A stretch of 64,000 nucleotides of DNA from Microbacterium sp. SORGH_AS_0969 (GCF_030818255.1 NZ_JAUTAG010000001.1:3658001-3722000), one strand, 5' to 3'; numbered from the stretch's first letter, positions 8,181 through 17,594 are shown. A program made the numbers and translations. Notes: generated from the sequence alone by a model not told the origin.

Positions 8181-10015
8181 GCATCGGTACTCATCCCACC
8201 GAGAACGTCACGACCGAACCCGCCGTCTCCGCCGGCCCGCAGCCGGGGGGACGCGACGGTAAGCCGCTCGGCGGCCGTTTCGTCGGCGCTGCGGCGAACT
8301 ACCTCGACGAGCGCACGAGCATGTCGGGCATCGTCAAAGAGCTCGGTCGCAAGATCTTCCCCGACCACTGGTCCTTCATGCTGGGCGAGATCGCCCTGTG
8401 GAGCTTCGTGGTCGTGCTGCTGTCCGGCACCTTCCTGACGTTCTTCTTCCAGGCGTCGATGGTCGAGACGCACTACAACGGCGCCTACGAGCCCATGCGC
8501 GGTATCGCGATGTCCGCGGCGATGGAGTCCGCGCTGCACATCTCGTTCGACCTGCGCGGTGGACTCCTGGTCCGTCAGATCCACCACTGGGCCGCCCTTG
8601 TCTTCGTGGCCGGCATCGGCGTGCACATGCTGCGCGTCTTCTTCACCGGCGCGTTCCGCAAGCCGCGCGAGCTCAACTGGGTCGTCGGCTTCATCCTCTT
8701 CATCCTCGCGATGGCCGAGGGCTTCACGGGCTACTCCCTCCCCGACGACCTGCTCTCGGGTAACGGCCTCCGCATCATCGACGGCATGATCAAGGGCCTG
8801 CCGATCATCGGCACCTGGACCTCGTTCCTGCTGTTCGGCGGCGAATTCCCCGGCACCGCGATCGTCGGCCGCCTGTACACGCTGCACATCCTGCTGCTGC
8901 CGGCCATCCTGGTCGCGCTGCTGGCGGTGCACCTCATGCTGATGATCATCAACAAGCACACGCAGTTCGCCGGCCCCGCCCGCTCGAACAGCAACGTCGT
9001 GGGCTACCCGATGCTCCCGGTGTACGCGTCGAAGATGGGTGGATTCTTCTTCATCACGTTCGGTGTGATCGTCCTGATCGCCGCGCTCGTGACGATCAAC
9101 CCGATCTGGAACTACGGCCCGTACGACCCCTCTCCCGTCTCGGCCGGTACACAGCCCGACTGGTACATCGGCTTCGCGGACGGCATGCTGCGCCTCATCC
9201 CGCCGCACCTCGAGTTCGTGCTCTGGGACCACACCTGGTCGTGGAACATCATCATCCCCGTCGGCGTGCTGGGACTGTTCATCGTCCTCGTGCTCGTATA
9301 CCCCTTCATCGAGGCGTGGATCACCGGCGACACCCGCGAGCACCACATCGCACAGCGCCCCCGCAACGCGGCGACACGTACGGCCATCGGCGCCGCTGGG
9401 GTCACGTTCTACGCGGTCATGTGGGCGGCAGCTTCGTCCGACATCATGGCCACGCACTTCCACCTCACGATGGAAGGCGTCATCCACGCGCTCCAGGCGC
9501 TGCTCATCCTCGGCCCGATCCTGGCCTACTTCGTCACCAAGCGCATCTGCATCGCTCTGCAGAAGAAGGACCGCGAGATCGCGCTGCACGGGTACGAGTC
9601 GGGTCGCATCGTCCGTCTGCCCGGCGGCGAGTACATCGAGGTCCACCAGCCCGTCGACGAGTACGAGCGCTGGAAGCTGATCGACAACGAGACCTACGAG
9701 CCGCTCGTGGTCCGCCCCAACGACAAGGGCGAGATACCCTGGTACTCGAACTTCCGTGCAGGCGTCTCGCGCTGGTTCTTCGAGGACCGTCTCGCTCCGC
9801 TGACGCAGGCCGAGGTCGACGCGGCGGTGGCACACCAGCACCACGAGCTCGACCACATCGACCACGAAGAGGCCGACGAGATCGCAGGTGCGAACGCCCG
9901 GGCCGACGAGGATGGTCGTCCGCACATGGCGATCGGTGAGCGCGCCGAAGTCGAGCTCCCCGCTCCGAAGGGTCTCGAGGAGAAGAACCGCCCTCACGAC
10001 GACAAGAGCGAGTAA
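8177..10015 (+). CDS. qcrB: Cytochrome bc1 complex cytochrome b subunit
   Basis: A 612-residue membrane subunit that holds two b hemes and the quinol sites. Visible features are the heme-ligand helix RQIHHWAALVFVAGIGVHML, the second His pair around LYTLHILLLPAILVALLAVHL, and the PEF-like region WYIGFADGMLRLIPPHLEF. The long cytoplasmic C-terminal tail (about the last 120 residues, acidic and His-rich) is typical of actinobacterial QcrB and longer than proteobacterial cytochrome b. It overlaps qcrA by four bases and is followed directly by a strong terminator. Confidence 0.97.
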   Translation: MSIGTHPTENVTTEPAVSAGPQPGGRDGKPLGGRFVGAAANYLDERTSMSGIVKELGRKIFPDHWSFMLGEIALWSFVVVLLSGTFLTFFFQASMVETHYNGAYEPMRGIAMSAAMESALHISFDLRGGLLVRQIHHWAALVFVAGIGVHMLRVFFTGAFRKPRELNWVVGFILFILAMAEGFTGYSLPDDLLSGNGLRIIDGMIKGLPIIGTWTSFLLFGGEFPGTAIVGRLYTLHILLLPAILVALLAVHLMLMIINKHTQFAGPARSNSNVVGYPMLPVYASKMGGFFFITFGVIVLIAALVTINPIWNYGPYDPSPVSAGTQPDWYIGFADGMLRLIPPHLEFVLWDHTWSWNIIIPVGVLGLFIVLVLVYPFIEAWITGDTREHHIAQRPRNAATRTAIGAAGVTFYAVMWAAASSDIMATHFHLTMEGVIHALQALLILGPILAYFVTKRICIALQKKDREIALHGYESGRIVRLPGGEYIEVHQPVDEYERWKLIDNETYEPLVVRPNDKGEIPWYSNFRAGVSRWFFEDRLAPLTQAEVDAAVAHQHHELDHIDHEEADEIAGANARADEDGRPHMAIGERAEVELPAPKGLEEKNRPHDDKSE

Positions 10016-10024
10016 TCTCCCCCG

Positions 10025-10056
10025 CGAAACCCCGGTGCTTCGGCACCGGGGTTTCG
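10025..10056 (+). terminator. Terminator of ctaE-qcrCAB
   Basis: A perfect 14-bp stem closes a TTCG tetraloop ten bases after the qcrB stop: CGAAACCCCGGTGC against GCACCGGGGTTTCG. It is followed by the T-containing GTCGTTTCT. Confidence 0.9.
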
Positions 10057-10207
10057 TCGTTTCTCTGGCACACAGGCTCCCTTCGGCGCTGCGTACGAGC
10101 GTCTGACGCACCTCGGAGGACCGAGGCGCTGCCCGCGGGTGAGCGCAATGGCAGGATGCCATGGGTGAGTGGCATCCCACCCCTCTCGGCGTGCGGGCCC
10201 GCCGTCG

Positions 10208-10213
10208 TACCGT
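10208..10213 (+). promoter_or_regulatory. -10 element of a probable leaderless promoter (rhodanese gene)
   Basis: TACCGT ends exactly six bases before the ATG at 10220. No Shine-Dalgarno is present in the gap GTGCGT. Confidence 0.5.
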
Positions 10214-10219
10214 GTGCGT

Positions 10220-10630
10220 ATGACCAGCATCCAGGAGTATTTCGCCGCCCGGCTCGCCGCGGAGACCGACCCCTCCGACGTATACGCGGCGCAGAAGGCC
10301 GGAGATCGTTTCGTCCTCGTCGACGTCCGCGGCGAGGATGCATGGCGGCAGGGACGCGTCACCGGGGCCGTGCACCTCCCCTACCGCGACATCGCCGACC
10401 GCGCGCCCTCGGAGATCCCGCTCGACATGCCCGTCGTCGTGTACTGCTGGAGCCCCGGATGCAACGCGGGCCAGAAGGGGGCGCTCGCGTTCGCGTCACT
10501 CGGCTACACCGTTCGCGAGATGATCGGGGGCTACGAGTACTGGGTCCGCGAGGGCCAGCCCTTCGAGAACGACGAGGGGCCCTGCGAGCGGGTGTTCGAT
10601 CCCACAGTCATGGTCGTACGCGCGAGCTGA
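10220..10630 (+). CDS. Rhodanese-like domain protein
   Basis: A 136-residue single rhodanese domain: FVLVDVRGEDAWRQGRVTGAVHLPYRDI in the first half and the catalytic cysteine loop YCWSPGCNAGQKGA in the second. Rhodaneses carry sulfur as a persulfide; the acceptor is unknown here. The start is chosen because it gives the usual N-terminus and has TACCGT six bases upstream. It lies alone between the qcr terminator and a gene-poor gap. Confidence 0.88.
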   Translation: MTSIQEYFAARLAAETDPSDVYAAQKAGDRFVLVDVRGEDAWRQGRVTGAVHLPYRDIADRAPSEIPLDMPVVVYCWSPGCNAGQKGALAFASLGYTVREMIGGYEYWVREGQPFENDEGPCERVFDPTVMVVRAS

Positions 10631-11007
10631 GCGGCGCGAGCCGTATGGCAGCCCGCGCCGTCCTGAGCATCGACGAGCCCGTCCGGGGGCCGCGTGCCCC
10701 ACTCCCCCGGCTCGCCGCGCCGAGACTGCATGCGGCTGACGAATCTGTAGCAGCGTGCACGGGACTTGTCGGCGAGATGCCGTCTCGGGAAACGCTCGAG
10801 CCCAGCGCCGTAACCCCGACATCAGGATGCCGAGCGGCCCAGCCTCTTCCGAACCCTCGACGCTGGCACCGCGGAGGACCGTCTGGCGCGGCCATGGGCC
10901 GCGAGGGGTGGCCATCGATGACCTCGGAAGAGTCGGCGGTCGAGCACGAGACGGGGCTCTGCCGCGCGAAGTGTCAAGTTCGCCAGCACGGCCCAGCAGC
11001 TCAGATC
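10631..11007. other. Gene-poor 377-bp gap between rhodanese and PP2C genes
   Basis: I recognise no gene here. It holds a short palindrome, CGCGGCC-atg-GGCCGCG (10887-10903), about 105 bases beyond the phosphatase stop, which could be a weak terminator for the ctaCDF transcript. Open frames in the gap lack family resemblance and a start signal. Confidence 0.4.
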
Positions 11008-11799
11008 TCAGGCCGTTTCGACGTCCTCGGCGAACCACCGCGCCGCAGAACCCGAGAACACCGGCTCGCTCGAGACCGGCTGCTCGTCGTCCACGACATC
11101 GCAGACGACGACGGTCACGTTGTCGCGCGTTCCCGCCTCGAGCGCGAGCGCCACGGCGGCTGCTGCTGCGGAGCGCGGATCAGCCGCCTCCGCGATCAGA
11201 CGCGCGACATCGGCCTCGGGGACGTAGTCAGTGAGGCCGTCGCTACAGAGAACCCAGCGATCGCCGACCACCGGCGGCCGCTCGGCGACCGATACGACGT
11301 CGCCCTCGGCTCCACCCAGCGAGGCGGTGATGATGTTGCGGCGAGGATGAGCGGCTGCCGCCTCGGGCGGGATGATGCCGTGGTCGACCAACGCCTGAAC
11401 GTAGGAGTCGTCGCGGGTCTCACGTGTGAACTCGCCGTCGCGCAGCAGATAGGCGCGGGAATCACCGGTGTGGGCGAGGAGGAGCTGACCATCGGCGCCG
11501 AGGAACACGCCCGTGAAGGTCGTCGCCATGCCGCGCAGCGCCGGGTCGCGTTCGACGTGAGCGCGGATGTCCCAGTTCGCCTCGCGTATCCGTACGAGGA
11601 GCCCGTCCGCGTCGATCGCGCTTCCCCGCGTCGCCACTAGGCGATGGATGAGCGCCGCCGAGGCGAGGTCGCCCGAAGGGCCACCGCCGACTCCGTCAGC
11701 AACCGCCGCACCCCAGGACGCCACGAACGCGGCGTCCTGGTTGGTGGGGCGGTGGGCGCCGGGGTCGGAGACGGCGGCGGTGTTCAGCCGAAGGGGCAC
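11008..11799 (-). CDS. PP2C-family Ser/Thr protein phosphatase
   Basis: A 263-residue PPM/PP2C phosphatase, a likely partner of the Hanks-type kinases. Metal- and phosphate-binding motifs are present in order: SDPGAHRPTNQDA, AVADGVGGGPSGD, TTFTGVFLG, LAHTGDSRAYLLR, CSDGLTDYV and RDNVTVVVCDV. No membrane segment is predicted, so it should be cytoplasmic. I chose GTG 11799, four bases after the ctaF stop. The frame is open further upstream but would run far into ctaF and lacks family similarity. It appears to be the last gene of the ctaC-ctaD-ctaF transcript. Confidence 0.88.
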   Translation of the reverse strand: MPLRLNTAAVSDPGAHRPTNQDAAFVASWGAAVADGVGGGPSGDLASAALIHRLVATRGSAIDADGLLVRIREANWDIRAHVERDPALRGMATTFTGVFLGADGQLLLAHTGDSRAYLLRDGEFTRETRDDSYVQALVDHGIIPPEAAAAHPRRNIITASLGGAEGDVVSVAERPPVVGDRWVLCSDGLTDYVPEADVARLIAEAADPRSAAAAAVALALEAGTRDNVTVVVCDVVDDEQPVSSEPVFSGSAARWFAEDVETA

Positions 11800-11803
11800 A
11801 GGA

Positions 11804-12220
11804 TCAGCGAGCGAAGTACCCGCGGTAGTACTCGTACACCCAGCCGACGATGGCGACAGCGAACACGAGGAAACCGATCGGCACGAGCCAGCTGCCGACG
11901 GCAAGACCGATGACGGCGATGGCTGCCGATGCAGCGAGAACGATGGGCCACCACGACCAGGGGCTGAACTCGCCCAGCTCGGGGTCACCGTCGTCAATGT
12001 CGGCGGTCAGGGTGTCTTCTGGCAACTCACCGTTCTGCGCCTTGAGAACGCGACCGATGTAGAACGCGACCATCGACGACATGAGGCCGAGGAAGACGAG
12101 CGCGACAGTTCCGACCCACTCGACGCCGCCGTGCTGAATGAGGCTCCAAGCGGTGTAGACCGCGGCGATGAAGAATCCGAAGCCCGCGAGGAGCCACCAG
12201 AGTCCGACATTGGTACGCAT
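11804..12220 (-). CDS. ctaF: Cytochrome c oxidase subunit 4 (actinobacterial)
   Basis: A 138-residue protein with four hydrophobic segments in two pairs: LWWLLAGFGFFIAAVYTAW and VGTVALVFLGLMSSMVAFYIG, then WWPIVLAASAAIAVIGLAVG and LVPIGFLVFAVAIVGWVYEYYR. This is the layout of the actinobacterial subunit IV, which has no sequence likeness to mitochondrial subunit IV. Its ATG is three bases after the ctaD stop. It is a small structural subunit of the aa3 oxidase. Confidence 0.95.
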   Translation of the reverse strand: MRTNVGLWWLLAGFGFFIAAVYTAWSLIQHGGVEWVGTVALVFLGLMSSMVAFYIGRVLKAQNGELPEDTLTADIDDGDPELGEFSPWSWWPIVLAASAAIAVIGLAVGSWLVPIGFLVFAVAIVGWVYEYYRGYFAR

Positions 12221-12223
12221 CGT

Positions 12224-13987
12224 TTACTTGACCTCTCCAGCGGCCGCGTCGACGACGGGCGTGTCGGGGGCGTCCTTCGCCGGGCCCACGCCGACCGGGA
12301 TACCGGCCTCGGGGTGGTTCAGGTCGAAGGCGGGGCGCTCGCTACGGATGCGCGGGATCGAGGTGAAGTTGTGACGCGGCGGCGGACACGACGTCGCCCA
12401 CTCGAGCGAAGCGCCGTAACCCCAGGGGTCGTCGACCGTCACGCGAGGAGCCTTGCGGGCCGTGATCCAGACGTTCAGCAGGAACGGGATCATCGACGCA
12501 CCGAGGATCATCGAGCCGATGGTCGAGAGCTGGTTCTCCCAGGTCCACCCGTCGGCCGCGGCGTAGTCCGCGTAGCGACGCACCATGCCGTCGACGCCCA
12601 GCCAGTGCTGGATGAGGAAGGTCATGTGGAAGCCGATGAACAGCATCCAGAAGTGCACCATGCCGAGACGCTCGTTGAGCATCTTTCCGGTCCACTTGGG
12701 CCACCAGAAGTAGAAGCCGGCGAACATCGCGAAGACGACCGTGCCGAAGACGACGTAGTGGAAGTGCGCCACGACGAAGTACGAGTCGGACAGGTGGAAG
12801 TCGAGCGGGGGCGACGCGAGGATGACACCGGTCAGGCCGCCGAAGACGAACGACACGAGGAAGCCGAGTGCGAACACCATCGGCGTTTCGAACGTGACCG
12901 AGCCTCGCCAGAGCGTGCCGATCCAGTTGAAGATCTTCACGCCGGTCGGCACCGCGATGAGCATGGTCATCAGGGCGAAGAACGGCAGGAGCACTCCACC
13001 CGTGACGTACATGTGGTGCGCCCACACGGCCACCGAGAGAGCGGCGATCGCGATCGTCGCGTACACCAGGGTCTTGTAACCGAAGATCGGCTTGCGGCTG
13101 AAAACCGGGAAGATCTCGGAGACGATGCCGAAGAACGGCAGCGCGATGATGTACACCTCGGGGTGACCGAAGAACCAGAAGAGGTGCTGCCAGAGGAGCA
13201 CGCCGCCGTTCTCAGGGCTGTAGATGTGGGCGCCCAGCACGCGATCGGCGGCGGCGGCGAAGATGGCCGCGGCGAGCACCGGGAAGGCGAGAAGGATCAG
13301 GATGCTCGTGATGAGCGTGTTCCACGAGAAGATCGGCATGCGCCACATGGTCATGCCGGGGGCGCGCATCGTGAGGATCGTGGTGATGAAGTTCACCGCA
13401 CCGAGGATCGTGCCGAAACCGCTGATGCCGAGGCCCAGCATCCAGAGGTTGCCGCCGACACCCGGCGAGAAACTCGCGTTGGCGAGCGGCTGATAGGCGA
13501 ACCAGCCGAACCCGGCCGCACCCTGCGGGGTGAGGAAGCCGGAGACGGCGATCGTCGACCCGAAGAGGAACAGCCAGAAGGCGAAGGCGTTCAGACGCGG
13601 GAAGGCCACGTCGGGCGCACCGATCTGCAGCGGCAGCAGCGCGTTCGCGAAGCCCGCGAACAGCGGCGTCGCGAACATGAGCAGCATGATCGTGCCGTGC
13701 ATGGTGAACAGCTGGTTGTACTGCTCTTTGGTCGGGATGATCTGCATGCCGGGCTCGAAGAGCTCCGCGCGGATGATCAGCGCCATCACGCCACCGAGCA
13801 TGAAGAAGATCACCGAGGCGATCAGGTACATGTAGCCGATGGTCTTGTGGTCGGTGGAGGTGATCCACTTGACGACCAGGTTGCCCTTCTGCTCGACACG
13901 CGAGGTGCTGAGCAGAGCGGCTTGACGCGGAGGGAGAGTCGTCGGGCGGGAAGCGCCCTTCTCCTGAAGCGGAAGCGTCGTGGCCAT
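12224..13987 (-). CDS. ctaD: Cytochrome c oxidase subunit I
   Basis: A 587-residue catalytic subunit of the aa3 oxidase (heme a, heme a3-CuB). Typical segments are [17 protein letters not shown] near the N-terminus, [19 protein letters not shown] with a CuB ligand His, and [10 protein letters not shown] with the CuB His pair. The K-pathway and heme a His region is around [19 protein letters not shown]. The ATG at 13987 is used. A GTG at 13993 overlaps the ctaC stop and is equally close to a GAAGGG site, so the start is uncertain by two codons. It is translationally coupled to ctaC. Confidence 0.97.
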   Translation of the reverse strand: MATTLPLQEKGASRPTTLPPRQAALLSTSRVEQKGNLVVKWITSTDHKTIGYMYLIASVIFFMLGGVMALIIRAELFEPGMQIIPTKEQYNQLFTMHGTIMLLMFATPLFAGFANALLPLQIGAPDVAFPRLNAFAFWLFLFGSTIAVSGFLTPQGAAGFGWFAYQPLANASFSPGVGGNLWMLGLGISGFGTILGAVNFITTILTMRAPGMTMWRMPIFSWNTLITSILILLAFPVLAAAIFAAAADRVLGAHIYSPENGGVLLWQHLFWFFGHPEVYIIALPFFGIVSEIFPVFSRKPIFGYKTLVYATIAIAALSVAVWAHHMYVTGGVLLPFFALMTMLIAVPTGVKIFNWIGTLWRGSVTFETPMVFALGFLVSFVFGGLTGVILASPPLDFHLSDSYFVVAHFHYVVFGTVVFAMFAGFYFWWPKWTGKMLNERLGMVHFWMLFIGFHMTFLIQHWLGVDGMVRRYADYAAADGWTWENQLSTIGSMILGASMIPFLLNVWITARKAPRVTVDDPWGYGASLEWATSCPPPRHNFTSIPRIRSERPAFDLNHPEAGIPVGVGPAKDAPDTPVVDAAAGEVK

Positions 13988-13989
13988 GA

Positions 13990-14871
13990 TCACTTGTTCC
14001 CTTCGGCGCCGGCCGTCGTGAGGTTCTGCAGGCGCGACAGATCACTGATGTCGCCGACGTCACCGGCGCTGCGGAGCGAGGCGAGGTAGTCCTCGTACTC
14101 CGCGTCGCTGACGACCTTGACGTTGAAGAGCATGGCGGAGTGGTACTCACCGCACAGCTCGGCGCACTTGCCTTCGTACGTGCCCTCGCGGGTCGGGGTG
14201 AAGGACCACTCGTTGTCGCGGCCGATGTACATGTCCTTCTTGTACAGGAAGTCGATGATCCAGAACGAGTGGATCACGTCGCGCGAGCGGAGGTCGATCT
14301 TGACCTTCTTGTTCACCGGGAGGTAGAGCGTCGGCACGTCCTCGAGGTCATAGCCGTCGGCCGTGGCCTTCGCCTGGACGCCCATCGAGTACACGGCGTC
14401 AGAGTTGTCTTCCTTCGTGCCGTTGTACTGGAAGTCCCAGGCCCACTGCTTGCCGTACGCGGTGATCGAGACGTCGGGGTCGTCGTACTGCGTCTCGAGC
14501 GTGTTCTGGTCACGCGCCGTGAAGGCGAAGAAGCCGACGACGAGGATCAGCGGGACGATCGTGTAGAAGATCTCGACCGGCATGTTGTAGCGCAGCTGCA
14601 CCGGGAGGCCCGACTGCCCCTTGCGGCGGCGGTAGGCGATGACCGCCCAGAGCATGAGACCCCACGTGATCACGCCGACTGCGAGCAGCACGATCCAGGA
14701 GTTGACCCACAGACCGGCGACCATGTCGGTGTGGTTGGTGGCAGGCGTGCCGTCATCGACGAAGCCGGGGAGGAAACCGTGCAGCTGGGTCGTGGTGCAA
14801 CCGGACAGAAGCGCGACGGACGCGATCCCGAGGGGAAGCGCAGCCCAGCGGAGGCGACGTTTGGAGGGCAC
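13990..14871 (-). CDS. ctaC: Cytochrome c oxidase subunit II (lipoprotein)
   Basis: A 293-residue subunit that receives electrons at the CuA centre. The N-terminus has a signal sequence ending in the lipobox LLSGC, so it is probably lipid-anchored at Cys 25. Two membrane helices follow (around [21 protein letters not shown] and [19 protein letters not shown]), then a cupredoxin domain with CuA ligands in [14 protein letters not shown]. The start is GTG with GAAAGG six bases upstream. It leads the minus-strand ctaC-ctaD-ctaF block. Confidence 0.96.
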   Translation of the reverse strand: MPSKRRLRWAALPLGIASVALLSGCTTTQLHGFLPGFVDDGTPATNHTDMVAGLWVNSWIVLLAVGVITWGLMLWAVIAYRRRKGQSGLPVQLRYNMPVEIFYTIVPLILVVGFFAFTARDQNTLETQYDDPDVSITAYGKQWAWDFQYNGTKEDNSDAVYSMGVQAKATADGYDLEDVPTLYLPVNKKVKIDLRSRDVIHSFWIIDFLYKKDMYIGRDNEWSFTPTREGTYEGKCAELCGEYHSAMLFNVKVVSDAEYEDYLASLRSAGDVGDISDLSRLQNLTTAGAEGNK

Positions 14872-14964
14872 AGTGCACCTTTCCGGGTCGTGGATGAAGC
14901 TTTGACAGTCTACGGCAACCTCTCACCGTTCTCAGGCCATTCGTCCAGTGCCGAGACATCGAGA

Positions 14965-15003
14965 ACCCCCGGATTCCACGGTGTGATCCGTGGTTCCGGG
15001 GGT
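14965..15003 (-). terminator. Terminator downstream of erpA
   Basis: ACCCCCGGATTCCACGG pairs with CCGTGGTTCCGGGGGT (two helices with a small internal bulge, six-base loop). It lies about 35 bases after the erpA stop and before ctaC. There is no strong T-run. Confidence 0.7.
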
Positions 15004-15036
15004 CCTCGAAAGACGCTCGCGGACGGCGCGCCGAGC

Positions 15037-15402
15037 TCAGTGGAAGCTGTCGCCGCACGCGCAGGAGCCCTGCGCATTGGGGTTGTCGATCGTGAAGCCC
15101 TGCTCCGAGATCGTGTCCTTGAAGTCGATGCTCGCGCCGTCGAGATACGGCACGCTCATGTCGTCGACGATGACCTCGACACCGTCGAAGTCGACGACCT
15201 TGTCGCCGTCGAGGTAACGCTCATCGAAGTAGAGCTGGTAGATGAGGCCGGAGCAACCGCCCGGCTGAACGGCGACACGGAGACGCAGGTCGTCGCGGCC
15301 TTCCTGCGACAGCAGGCTCTTGACCTTGTCGGAGGCGGCCGCGGTCAGGCCCACGCCGTGCTCGCGGGTGTCGGCGGCGGACGACAGTGTGGTGTCGGTC
15401 AT
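15037..15402 (-). CDS. erpA: Iron-sulfur cluster insertion protein, A-type carrier
   Basis: A 121-residue HesB/IscA-family protein that carries Fe-S clusters to apo-enzymes. The three cluster cysteines are present: one in VQPGGCSGLIYQLYFDE and a C-terminal CxC in GSCACGDSFH (family usually CGCG; here Ala between the cysteines). The internal segment ISEQGFTIDNPNA is also typical. The gene has its own promoter (TAGAAT at 15442-15447), a GAAGGG site before the ATG and a terminator, so it looks monocistronic. The neighbouring respiratory chain needs Fe-S clusters for its Rieske protein. Confidence 0.93.
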   Translation of the reverse strand: MTDTTLSSAADTREHGVGLTAAASDKVKSLLSQEGRDDLRLRVAVQPGGCSGLIYQLYFDERYLDGDKVVDFDGVEVIVDDMSVPYLDGASIDFKDTISEQGFTIDNPNAQGSCACGDSFH

Positions 15403-15441
15403 GGCGATGCCCTTCGGTTGATCGGTCGCGTGGACGAGACG

Positions 15442-15447
15442 ATTCTA
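15442..15447 (-). promoter_or_regulatory. -10 element of erpA
   Basis: TAGAAT sits in the 13-base string GCGTAGAATCGTC, which occurs again before the DUF3040 gene (44962-44967). The leader would be about 33 bases and carries GAAGGG. Confidence 0.55.
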
Positions 15448-15473
15448 CGCCCGTCACGCCCCCGCGGCCTCGT

Positions 15474-16868
15474 TCAGACGGTGCGCGCGTTCAGGCGCGT
15501 CAGCAGGAGCGCTTCCGACACCACCGCGTTGCGGAACGTGTCCAGGTGCAACGATTCGTTGGGGCTGTGCGCGCGGGCGTGCGGGTCCTCCACCCCCGTG
15601 ACGAGGATCTGCGCGGCGGGGAACTCTCGGACGAGGTCGGCGATGAAGGGGATCGAGCCGCCGATCCCGACGTCGACGGATTCGACGCCGTACCCCTCGG
15701 CGAACGACGCGCGGGCGTCCTCGACGGCCCAGCCGCTCGTGTCGACGAGGAACGCGTCGCCGCAGTCGACGTCGCTGAACTCCAGGTGGGCACCGAACGG
15801 CACATGCGCGCGGAGGTGCGCTTCGATCGCGGCGTAGGCGTCTTCGGCGCTCTGGCCGGGAGCGACGCGAGCGCTGATCACGACGCTCGTCGCGGGTGCC
15901 AGGGTGTTCGACGCCGACGCCACGGGCGTGGCATCCCATCCGGTGATCGTCACCGAGGGCTTGTTCCAGATGCGGCTCAGGATCGAGTCGCGCCCGATGG
16001 GGCTGACTCCCTCGAGCAGGCCCGACTCCGCGCGCAGGGTGGACTCGTCGTACGCAGGGGTCTCCGCCTCGCGGACGTGGAGGCCCTCGACCGCGACGGC
16101 GCCGTCGTCGTCCCAGAGCGTCGCCAGGAGCTTCACGGTGGCGAGCATGGCATCCGGGACCGCTCCCCCGAGCATCCCCGAGTGGGAGGCGTGCTCCAAG
16201 GTCCGCACCGTCAGCGTGAAACGGGCGTTGCCGCGGAGCGACACGGTGAGGCCGGGCGTGCGGTCGTCCCAGTTGCCCGAGTCGGCGACGACGATGACGT
16301 CCGAGCGGAGCACGTCGGCATTGTCGGCCAGGAACTGAGCGAAGGACCGGGACCCGTACTCCTCCTCGCCCTCGATGAAGACGGCGATCCCGAGGTCGAG
16401 GTCGTCGCCGACCACCTCGGCCAGTGCGCGGATGGCGGCGACGTGGGCCATGACGCCGGCCTTGTCATCCGCCGCGCCTCGACCGTACAGGCGCCCGTCG
16501 CGCACGGTCGGTTCGAAGGGCGGCGAATCCCACAGCGCGTCGTCACCGGGGGGCTGCACGTCGTGGTGCGCGTACAGCAGCACCGTCGGGCGGCCGTTCC
16601 TCGCCGGCCGAGAGGCGAGCACCGCGGGCTGGCCGAGTTCGTCGGTGCCCGGGATCGCGGCGCGCCTCACCTCGACCCGATCGAACATGCCCGTTCCGCG
16701 GAACAGGTCGGCCACGGCGTCCGCGCTCTTCTCGAGCGCAGACTGATCGAACGCCGGCCACGCGATCGAGGGGATGCGCACGAGGGCTCCCAGATCGGCG
16801 AGGGCGGAAGGGATGCCGGCGGCCGCGGCGTCGCGCACGGCATTCTGCAAGGACAGGTCGGGGGTCAT
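15474..16868 (-). CDS. M20/M25/M40 family metallo-dipeptidase
   Basis: A 464-residue di-zinc peptidase or related amidohydrolase. Metal-binding motifs are LLYAHHDVQPPG (His-x-Asp), GRGAADDKAGVMAH (bridging Asp) and VFIEGEEEYGS (catalytic and metal Glu pair). The dimerisation domain is inserted in the middle. A C-terminal His is seen in GVEDPHARAHSPNE. It probably cleaves dipeptides or acylated amino acids in the cytoplasm; the substrate is unknown. The ATG at 16868 has TAAGAT seven bases upstream and no Shine-Dalgarno. Confidence 0.9.
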   Translation of the reverse strand: MTPDLSLQNAVRDAAAAGIPSALADLGALVRIPSIAWPAFDQSALEKSADAVADLFRGTGMFDRVEVRRAAIPGTDELGQPAVLASRPARNGRPTVLLYAHHDVQPPGDDALWDSPPFEPTVRDGRLYGRGAADDKAGVMAHVAAIRALAEVVGDDLDLGIAVFIEGEEEYGSRSFAQFLADNADVLRSDVIVVADSGNWDDRTPGLTVSLRGNARFTLTVRTLEHASHSGMLGGAVPDAMLATVKLLATLWDDDGAVAVEGLHVREAETPAYDESTLRAESGLLEGVSPIGRDSILSRIWNKPSVTITGWDATPVASASNTLAPATSVVISARVAPGQSAEDAYAAIEAHLRAHVPFGAHLEFSDVDCGDAFLVDTSGWAVEDARASFAEGYGVESVDVGIGGSIPFIADLVREFPAAQILVTGVEDPHARAHSPNESLHLDTFRNAVVSEALLLTRLNARTV

Positions 16869-16875
16869 GCGGGTA

Positions 16876-16881
16876 ATCTTA
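16876..16881 (-). promoter_or_regulatory. -10 element of a probable leaderless promoter (M20 peptidase)
   Basis: TAAGAT ends seven bases before the ATG. The same short region must also serve the divergent DUF3043 gene, which starts 46 bases away and keeps a GAGG ribosome site. Confidence 0.5.
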
Positions 16882-16914
16882 AATCTCCCGATCAGCGAGC
16901 TCTCGAGGTTTTCC

Positions 16915-17487
16915 GTGGCAAAGTCCCCCGCCCCCGCCCCCAACGACACCCCCGTCGACCCGACGGAGATCGGTTCGGGCAAGGGCCGCGCGACGCCCTC
17001 GCGGGCCGAGCAGGAAGCCGCGCGCAAGCGCCCGCTCGTCCCCGACACCAAAGAGGCCAAGGCTCGCGCCCGCGCCGAGCTGGCCGCTCAGCGCGAGAAG
17101 GCCCGCGTCGGCATGGCCGCCGGTGAGGAGCGCTACCTCCCCGTCCGCGACAAGGGGCCGCAGCGCCGCTTCGCGCGCGATTTCGTGGATGCCGGCTGGC
17201 ACCTCGGCGAGGGCGTCATGCCGTTCATGCTCATCGTCATCCTGCTGACGGTGCTTCCGGTGCAGTTCTTCCAGTACTGGGCGTTCGTCGCCCTCTGGAT
17301 CTTCATCCTCTTCGTCATCGGCGACATGATCATCACGTCGATCCGCGTGAAGCGCGCCGCGAAGGACAAGTTCGGCGAGAGCAAGCTCGAGAAGGGCCTC
17401 GGATGGTACGCGGCGATGCGCACCGTGCAGATGCGCTTCATGCGCCTGCCCAAGGCCCAGGTCAAGCGCGGGCAGTACCCCGCCTGA
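16915..17487 (+). CDS. DUF3043 domain membrane protein
   Basis: A 190-residue protein of unknown function, conserved in actinobacteria. The charged N-terminal ~95 residues include GKGRATPSRAEQEAARKRPLV, with the GxxTPxRxExExAxxxPL pattern of DUF3043. Two membrane segments follow (MPFMLIVILLTVLPVQFFQYW and WIFILFVIGDMIITSI), then a short basic tail. The GTG start is preceded by CGAGG with a suitable spacer. It is divergent from the M20 gene and ends at a perfect terminator. Confidence 0.88.
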   Translation: MAKSPAPAPNDTPVDPTEIGSGKGRATPSRAEQEAARKRPLVPDTKEAKARARAELAAQREKARVGMAAGEERYLPVRDKGPQRRFARDFVDAGWHLGEGVMPFMLIVILLTVLPVQFFQYWAFVALWIFILFVIGDMIITSIRVKRAAKDKFGESKLEKGLGWYAAMRTVQMRFMRLPKAQVKRGQYPA

Positions 17488-17502
17488 CACGCGGGATTCT
17501 TC

Positions 17503-17536
17503 ACGAAGCGGCGTGCCCTCGGGCGCGCCGCTTCGT
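17503..17536. terminator. Bidirectional terminator between DUF3043 gene and pyrD
   Basis: ACGAAGCGGCG pairs perfectly with CGCCGCTTCGT and encloses a second GCCC/GGGC stem. It lies between two convergent genes. Confidence 0.85.
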
Positions 17537-17594
17537 CGTTCCCGCCGCGACGTCGTTCCCGCCGCGACCTCAGAAGCCGGAGCGAGATCGACGG

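Noticed and set aside
8117..10375. Long minus-strand frame opposite qcrB and the rhodanese gene
   Set aside because: Same antisense effect; composition is Arg/His/Asp-rich without domain resemblance, while qcrB on the other strand is complete.
11567..14089. Long plus-strand frame opposite ctaD and ctaF
   Set aside because: Shadow of the oxidase genes; repetitive Arg/Glu/Asp content and no conserved motif.
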